NCBI GenBank assembly: GCA_024653645.1
Contig: JANLHK010000045.1
Span: 1 to 8,613 of the forward strand
Length of the DNA stretch: 8,613 nt
Reading direction: 5' to 3'
Source of the DNA: Candidatus Roizmanbacteria bacterium
GTDB lineage: Bacteria; Patescibacteriota; Microgenomatia; UBA1406
Notes under the pieces: generated by a model
What the model saw: only the letters and a program-made list of their open reading frames with translations
Told to the model about the DNA's origin: nothing
The model's database searches: none
In this document: one piece after another, positions 5,938-8,613 of the stretch
Layout of the letters: the number at the start of each line of letters is the position of its first letter
How positions within the stretch are numbered: position 1 is the stretch's first letter
Translations under genes and position numbers: made by a program

Positions 5938-6264
5938 ATGACACAGCGTGCGGTTATTCTTACTGGTGGTAAACAATATATGGTTGCCTCGGGCGATCGT
6001 ATTGTGGTAGACAGCCTTGAGGGCAAAGAAGCAGAGGAAATCAAGCTCGATAAAGTGCTGGCCATTATTGATGGAGAAAAGCTCAATATTGGACAACCCT
6101 ATATCGAAGGCGGAGTCGTTAAGGCCAAAATCTTGGCTACCAAGCGGGGCGACAAGATTCGCGTGGCACGCTTTCGAGCAAAATCACGGTACCGCAAAGT
6201 ACGGGGTTTTAGACCACTTCTCACTGAAATTGAAGTTACCGGCATTACCGTTAAAAGCAAATAA
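5938..6264 (+). CDS. rplU: 50S ribosomal protein L21 (bL21)
   Basis: Large-subunit protein that binds 23S rRNA domain I. From the chosen ATG it has 108 residues, near the usual 103 or so. It shows the hallmark start AVILTGGKQYMVASGDRIVV (residues 5-24) and the basic segment RVARFRAKSRYRKVRGF before TEIEVTGI. The C-terminal signature normally written GHRQxxT is here GFRPLLT, an unusual change. I reject an in-frame GTG at 5914 that would add eight residues: they are not part of the family and the frame runs through the promoter -10 box. Three nucleotides separate it from rpmA, so the two are cotranscribed as in most bacteria. No Shine-Dalgarno is present; translation is probably leaderless. Confidence 0.95.
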   Translation: MTQRAVILTGGKQYMVASGDRIVVDSLEGKEAEEIKLDKVLAIIDGEKLNIGQPYIEGGVVKAKILATKRGDKIRVARFRAKSRYRKVRGFRPLLTEIEVTGITVKSK

Positions 6265-6267
6265 CAC

Positions 6268-6516
6268 ATGGCACATACTAAGGCTGGAGGATCAGCGCGA
6301 ATCAATAAAGATTCCATATCAAAGCGTTTAGGCGTAAAACGAAACCATGGCCAGAGTGTTACTGTCGGCATGATTATTATCCGACAACGCGGTTCAAATT
6401 ATAAGGCCGGTGCTGGTGTTTTGCGTGCCAAGGATTTTACGTTATACGCCGGTATCGCAGGACAAGTACAGTATTCAACTCATCACGGCAAAACTGTGGT
6501 TTCAGTACAACCTTGA
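6268..6516 (+). CDS. rpmA: 50S ribosomal protein L27 (bL27)
   Basis: Large-subunit protein whose N-terminal arm reaches the peptidyl transferase centre and steadies tRNA. The 82 residues start MAHTKAGGSARINKDS and continue KRLGVKRNHGQSVTVGMIIIRQRGSNYKAG, followed by AKDFTLYAGIAGQVQY, all family hallmarks at normal length. The protein begins directly at the conserved arm, with no Firmicutes-type N-terminal extension; consistent with that, the gene for the extension-cleaving protease Prp (ysxB) is missing between rplU and rpmA. The stop TGA overlaps the TTG start of the next gene by 4 nt. No Shine-Dalgarno is visible in the 3-nt gap after rplU, so coupling is likely. Confidence 0.96.
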   Translation: MAHTKAGGSARINKDSISKRLGVKRNHGQSVTVGMIIIRQRGSNYKAGAGVLRAKDFTLYAGIAGQVQYSTHHGKTVVSVQP

Positions 6517-7043
6517 GTAACCTAGACTATCTTATTGCAACTATTCGTGAGCCGGCAACCAATCCGTTACGGCGAGCTCAGATTATTGGTCAACTCATTG
6601 AAGAGCATGCTTTAAGCAAATCAAAGATCGCAACTATCATTCATAAAAGTCCCAGCTATGTATCAAATCATTTACGACTCCTGCATTTGCCCGATAGCGT
6701 TAAAGATGCCGTGGTAGGCAATATGATTTCGGAAGGACATGCCCGGGCGCTCTCCACGCTGGACGAATCACAGGATATGTTGGAGTTGTTTGAGGACGTG
6801 GTGCGCTATGGGTATTCGGTGCGACGGACCGAGCAGGCAGTTGATTCAAAACGTAAAACGAAACGTATGTATGGAAAAATTGCGCCGGAATTTAAAAAAC
6901 TAGAAGAGCACTTGAGTAGTACTATGAAACTCAACACCCGCATCACCCGCCGCCAACACCACATTATGCTGACTCTCTCTTTCCCCTACAGCATTATCGG
7001 ATTTCGTGCTCTGCGTACTGCGGTCGGTAAGTTGTTAGGTTAA
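6513..7043 (+). CDS. Short ParB-like HTH protein lacking the N-terminal CTPase domain
   Basis: DNA-binding protein of the ParB/Spo0J/KorB type, 176 residues against roughly 280-300 for a full ParB. Residues 16-60 match the region leading into and through the ParB HTH (NPLRRAQIIGQLIEE, then LSKSKIATIIHKSPSYVSNH, then LRLLHLP), and EGHARALSTL (74-83) is the conserved second HTH-region motif. Residues 136-176 resemble the ParB C-terminal dimerisation strand and helix. The N-terminal ParB/Srx CTP-binding domain, with its GERRxRA-type motif, is absent, so DNA sliding by a CTP clamp is not expected. The start is TTG, overlapping the rpmA stop as TTGA, and is the only start giving the whole HTH. No ParA partner and no obvious parS site were seen. 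It may be a nucleoid-binding or transcription factor; the function is open. Confidence 0.82.
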   Translation: MSNLDYLIATIREPATNPLRRAQIIGQLIEEHALSKSKIATIIHKSPSYVSNHLRLLHLPDSVKDAVVGNMISEGHARALSTLDESQDMLELFEDVVRYGYSVRRTEQAVDSKRKTKRMYGKIAPEFKKLEEHLSSTMKLNTRITRRQHHIMLTLSFPYSIIGFRALRTAVGKLLG

Positions 7044-7660
7044 GGGTATTGGGGATCTTTGATCGCACCTGCCCGCGACAGCGGGAAGTAACGATACAGA
7101 ACGCGGCCAATCACATGATCGTGGGGAATAAAACCGTATTCACGCGAATCGGCTGAACCCGGGCGGTTATCTCCCAATACAAAGTAGTTGCCGTCAGGTA
7201 CGGTTTTTTCTTCACCCTCAAGTATGAATCCGTTCGCGAAGGTGGGCGTCTCTACCTCTATATACTGCTCATCCAATTGCGTGTCGTTGACATATACGTT
7301 GCCATCAAGTATTTTGACGCGCTCACCGGGCAGGGCAATGACTCGTTTAATAAAATCAACATCGGGATTATCAGGTGACTGCAAAATAATGACTTCTCCC
7401 CGATGCAGATCGCGCAGTTTAAAACTAATTTTATCAGTCAGAATATATTCTTTATCGTGGAAGGTGGGATACATGGAACTTCCCTTCACCTGATTGGGTG
7501 AAATAATGTACATATAGAAGATCACAAAGAAAGCGGCGCCGAGTGCGATTTGCTGCAGCACATCAAAAGCAAAATCGACAAACCGCGTCATGGGGGTATG
7601 GGGTTTGATTATCTCCACATTATCTTCATTGAACAATAAACGACTGTCTATTTCTGACAT
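7040..7660 (-). CDS. lepB: Signal peptidase I (S26 family)
   Basis: Membrane-bound serine protease that cuts signal peptides from exported proteins on the outer membrane face. The 206 residues have one N-terminal membrane helix (about 34-53) after a cytoplasmic stretch of some 30 residues, then box B QVKGSSMYPTFHDKE (57-71) with catalytic Ser62, box D DFIKRVIALPGE (102-113) with the general base Lys105, and box E GDNRPGSADSREYG (163-176). Length and single helix fit the short Gram-positive-like form. The ATG lies 6 nt after a perfect TATAAT and has no Shine-Dalgarno. The gene runs against the ParB-like gene, sharing 4 nt of stop codons, and diverges from topA over 43 bp. Confidence 0.96.
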   Translation of the reverse strand: MSEIDSRLLFNEDNVEIIKPHTPMTRFVDFAFDVLQQIALGAAFFVIFYMYIISPNQVKGSSMYPTFHDKEYILTDKISFKLRDLHRGEVIILQSPDNPDVDFIKRVIALPGERVKILDGNVYVNDTQLDEQYIEVETPTFANGFILEGEEKTVPDGNYFVLGDNRPGSADSREYGFIPHDHVIGRVLYRYFPLSRAGAIKDPQYP

Positions 7661-7666
7661 GTATTC

Positions 7667-7694
7667 ATTATATACAAAGAGTCACATGGTACAA
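7667..7694 (-). promoter_or_regulatory. Candidate leaderless promoter of lepB
   Basis: The minus strand has a perfect -10 TATAAT (7672-7667) followed by GAATAC and the lepB ATG, so the expected +1 is the A of the start codon. The best -35 is TTGTAC (7694-7689) with a 16-bp spacer, matching only the TTG half. That hexamer lies on top of the topA -10 box on the other strand, so the two promoters physically share sequence. Confidence 0.58.
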
Positions 7695-7695
7695 T
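7687..7695 (+). promoter_or_regulatory. Candidate extended -10 promoter of topA
   Basis: The plus strand reads TGGTACAAT, then 8 nt, then the topA ATG. It repeats the TGnTACAAT design of yvcK and dgkA. The region where a -35 would sit (7667-7672, ATTATA) is the lepB -10 on the other strand and is a poor -35. The predicted leader is about 0-2 nt. In other bacteria topA is tuned by supercoiling; here back-to-back promoters would couple it to lepB transcription, which is inference. Confidence 0.6.
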
Positions 7696-7703
7696 GGGTC
7701 TTT

Positions 7704-8613
7704 ATGCAATTATTAATCGTTGAGTCACCAACCAAAGCGCGTACCTTCGGAAAATTGATGGGCAGCGCTCAAGCTGAGGACAGCTTTGAAATCGTCTCAA
7801 GCATGGGTCATATTCGAGATCTTCCGGCCAAAAAACTGGGCGTTGATGTTGAACATGATTTTGAACCTTCCTATGAAGTGTTGCAGGGAAAACAGAAGCT
7901 GGTCAGCGAATTAATCAGCAAAGCGAAAAAAGCAAAAACCGTTATTCTGGCAACTGATCCTGATCGCGAAGGCGAGGCGATCGCCTATCATCTGGAGGTG
8001 CTTATCAAGGAAAAAGTACCCAAGGCAGTGATTAAACGCATTGTATTTCATGAAATTACCAAGTCGGCACTCGAGCACGCACTGACGGAGTCACGTGACG
8101 TGAATATTCACCTGTTTCATGCTCAGCAGGCACGACGTATTCTGGACCGATTGGTAGGATACAAAGTATCTCCGTATCTGTGGACCCGTTTTTCAAAGCG
8201 GTGGCTTTCAGCCGGACGGGTACAGACGGTCGCCTTGCGTTTCGTGGTGGAACGTGAAAAAGAGCGCACCGCGTTTGCCACCCAAAAATATTTCACTTTT
8301 AATGGGGAATTCGGCGTAGGAGCAGTGCCGTTGGTGTGTGATCTTGAAAAGCTGAAAGGCGAACCGTTCTTTAGTACCAAAAAGCATGACTTGTTTGATG
8401 GCAGCTATTCGATACGTATCTCAACTATCAGTGATGAAAAGCATGCACAAGAGGAAGAAGCACGACTCAAAACAGAAACGTACGTTGTGTCTGAGGTAAA
8501 AGAAGAGGTAGTGGCGCGTAGTCCACAACCACCCTTTACTACGTCAACGCTGCAGCAGTTTGCATCCACCAATTTTGGGTACAGTGCCAAGCGAACGATG
8601 AGCATTGCCCAGA
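7704..8613 (+). CDS. topA: DNA topoisomerase I (type IA), N-terminal part (cut by right window edge)
   Basis: Enzyme that relaxes negative supercoils by passing single strands through a transient break. I translated about 303 residues by hand; the frame is open to the edge. The Toprim domain is complete: MQLLIVESPTKA with Glu7, SSMGHIRDLP (32-41) and TDPDREGEAIAYHL (84-97) with the metal-binding Asp85, Asp87 and Glu89. Then come the domain IV signatures HAQQARRILDRLVGY (139-153) and LSAGRVQTVALRFVVEREKE (168-187), and near the edge PPFTTSTLQQFA and FGYSAKRTMSIAQ. The active-site tyrosine and any C-terminal zinc fingers lie outside. The ATG directly follows an extended -10 box. Nothing unusual is seen in the visible part. 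Confidence 0.96.
   Translation, partial: MQLLIVESPTKARTFGKLMGSAQAEDSFEIVSSMGHIRDLPAKKLGVDVEHDFEPSYEVLQGKQKLVSELISKAKKAKTVILATDPDREGEAIAYHLEVLIKEKVPKAVIKRIVFHEITKSALEHALTESRDVNIHLFHAQQARRILDRLVGYKVSPYLWTRFSKRWLSAGRVQTVALRFVVEREKERTAFATQKYFTFNGEFGVGAVPLVCDLEKLKGEPFFSTKKHDLFDGSYSIRISTISDEKHAQEEEARLKTETYVVSEVKEEVVARSPQPPFTTSTLQQFASTNFGYSAKRTMSIAQ

Noticed and set aside
4472..6516. Alternative genetic code with TGA read as glycine, as in some CPR groups
   Set aside because: dgkA and rpmA stop on TGA at family-typical lengths, and TGA is not needed in any conserved motif.
7072..7085. CCCGC-GACA-GCGGG hairpin as an intrinsic terminator after the ParB-like gene or for lepB
   Set aside because: The stem is only 5 bp, has no T run on either strand, and lies within lepB coding sequence.
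1..8613. CRISPR, transposon, prophage, tRNA/rRNA or riboswitch
   Set aside because: No direct-repeat array, transposase or integrase motif or structured RNA was seen; intergenic space totals well under 200 bp and is filled by promoters.

Overview
The window reads as one stretch of a small, tightly packed bacterial chromosome. Twelve protein genes (two cut by the window edges) cover almost everything, and the largest gap between start codons is 76 bp. I see no RNA gene, mobile element, repeat array or CRISPR. TGA is a real stop here (dgkA and rpmA end on it at family-typical lengths), so the standard bacterial code fits. A compressed cell-wall/division cluster, divergent MurG and MraY motifs (MurG starts its first loop as TGGHFSPA rather than GGTGGH), short proteins and almost no Shine-Dalgarno sites suggest Candidate Phyla Radiation (Patescibacteria), perhaps close to Microgenomates. 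That placement is inference from protein style, not a search result.

Left part (1-5861, minus strand): one operon, read right to left, yvcK - dgkA - mraY - ftsW - murG - ftsQ - ftsA (running off the left edge). Junctions are overlaps of 8, 4 and 44 nt or gaps of 19, 2 and 5 nt. Together the products recycle the undecaprenyl phosphate carrier (DgkA/UdpK type), make lipid I (MraY) and lipid II (MurG), polymerise septal glycan (FtsW), and supply the divisome proteins FtsQ and FtsA. YvcK belongs to a family linked to UDP-sugar binding and cell shape. The usual murD, murC, murB and ddl members are absent from between these genes.

Middle (5938-7043, plus strand): rplU and rpmA (ribosomal proteins L21 and L27), then a short ParB-like protein that keeps the HTH DNA-binding domain but has no N-terminal ParB CTPase domain. 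It starts on a TTG that overlaps the rpmA stop.

Right part: lepB (signal peptidase I, minus strand) meets the ParB-like gene tail to tail with overlapping stop codons. It diverges from topA (DNA topoisomerase I, plus strand, cut at the right edge) across only 43 bp.

The most notable signal is in the starts. yvcK, dgkA and topA each have the extended -10 motif TGnTACAAT 6-8 nt before the ATG. rplU has TACAAT 9 nt before its ATG, and lepB has a perfect TATAAT 6 nt before its ATG. Transcription would then begin at or within about 3 nt of the start codon, so these look like leaderless mRNAs, while the other genes appear to rely on translational coupling.
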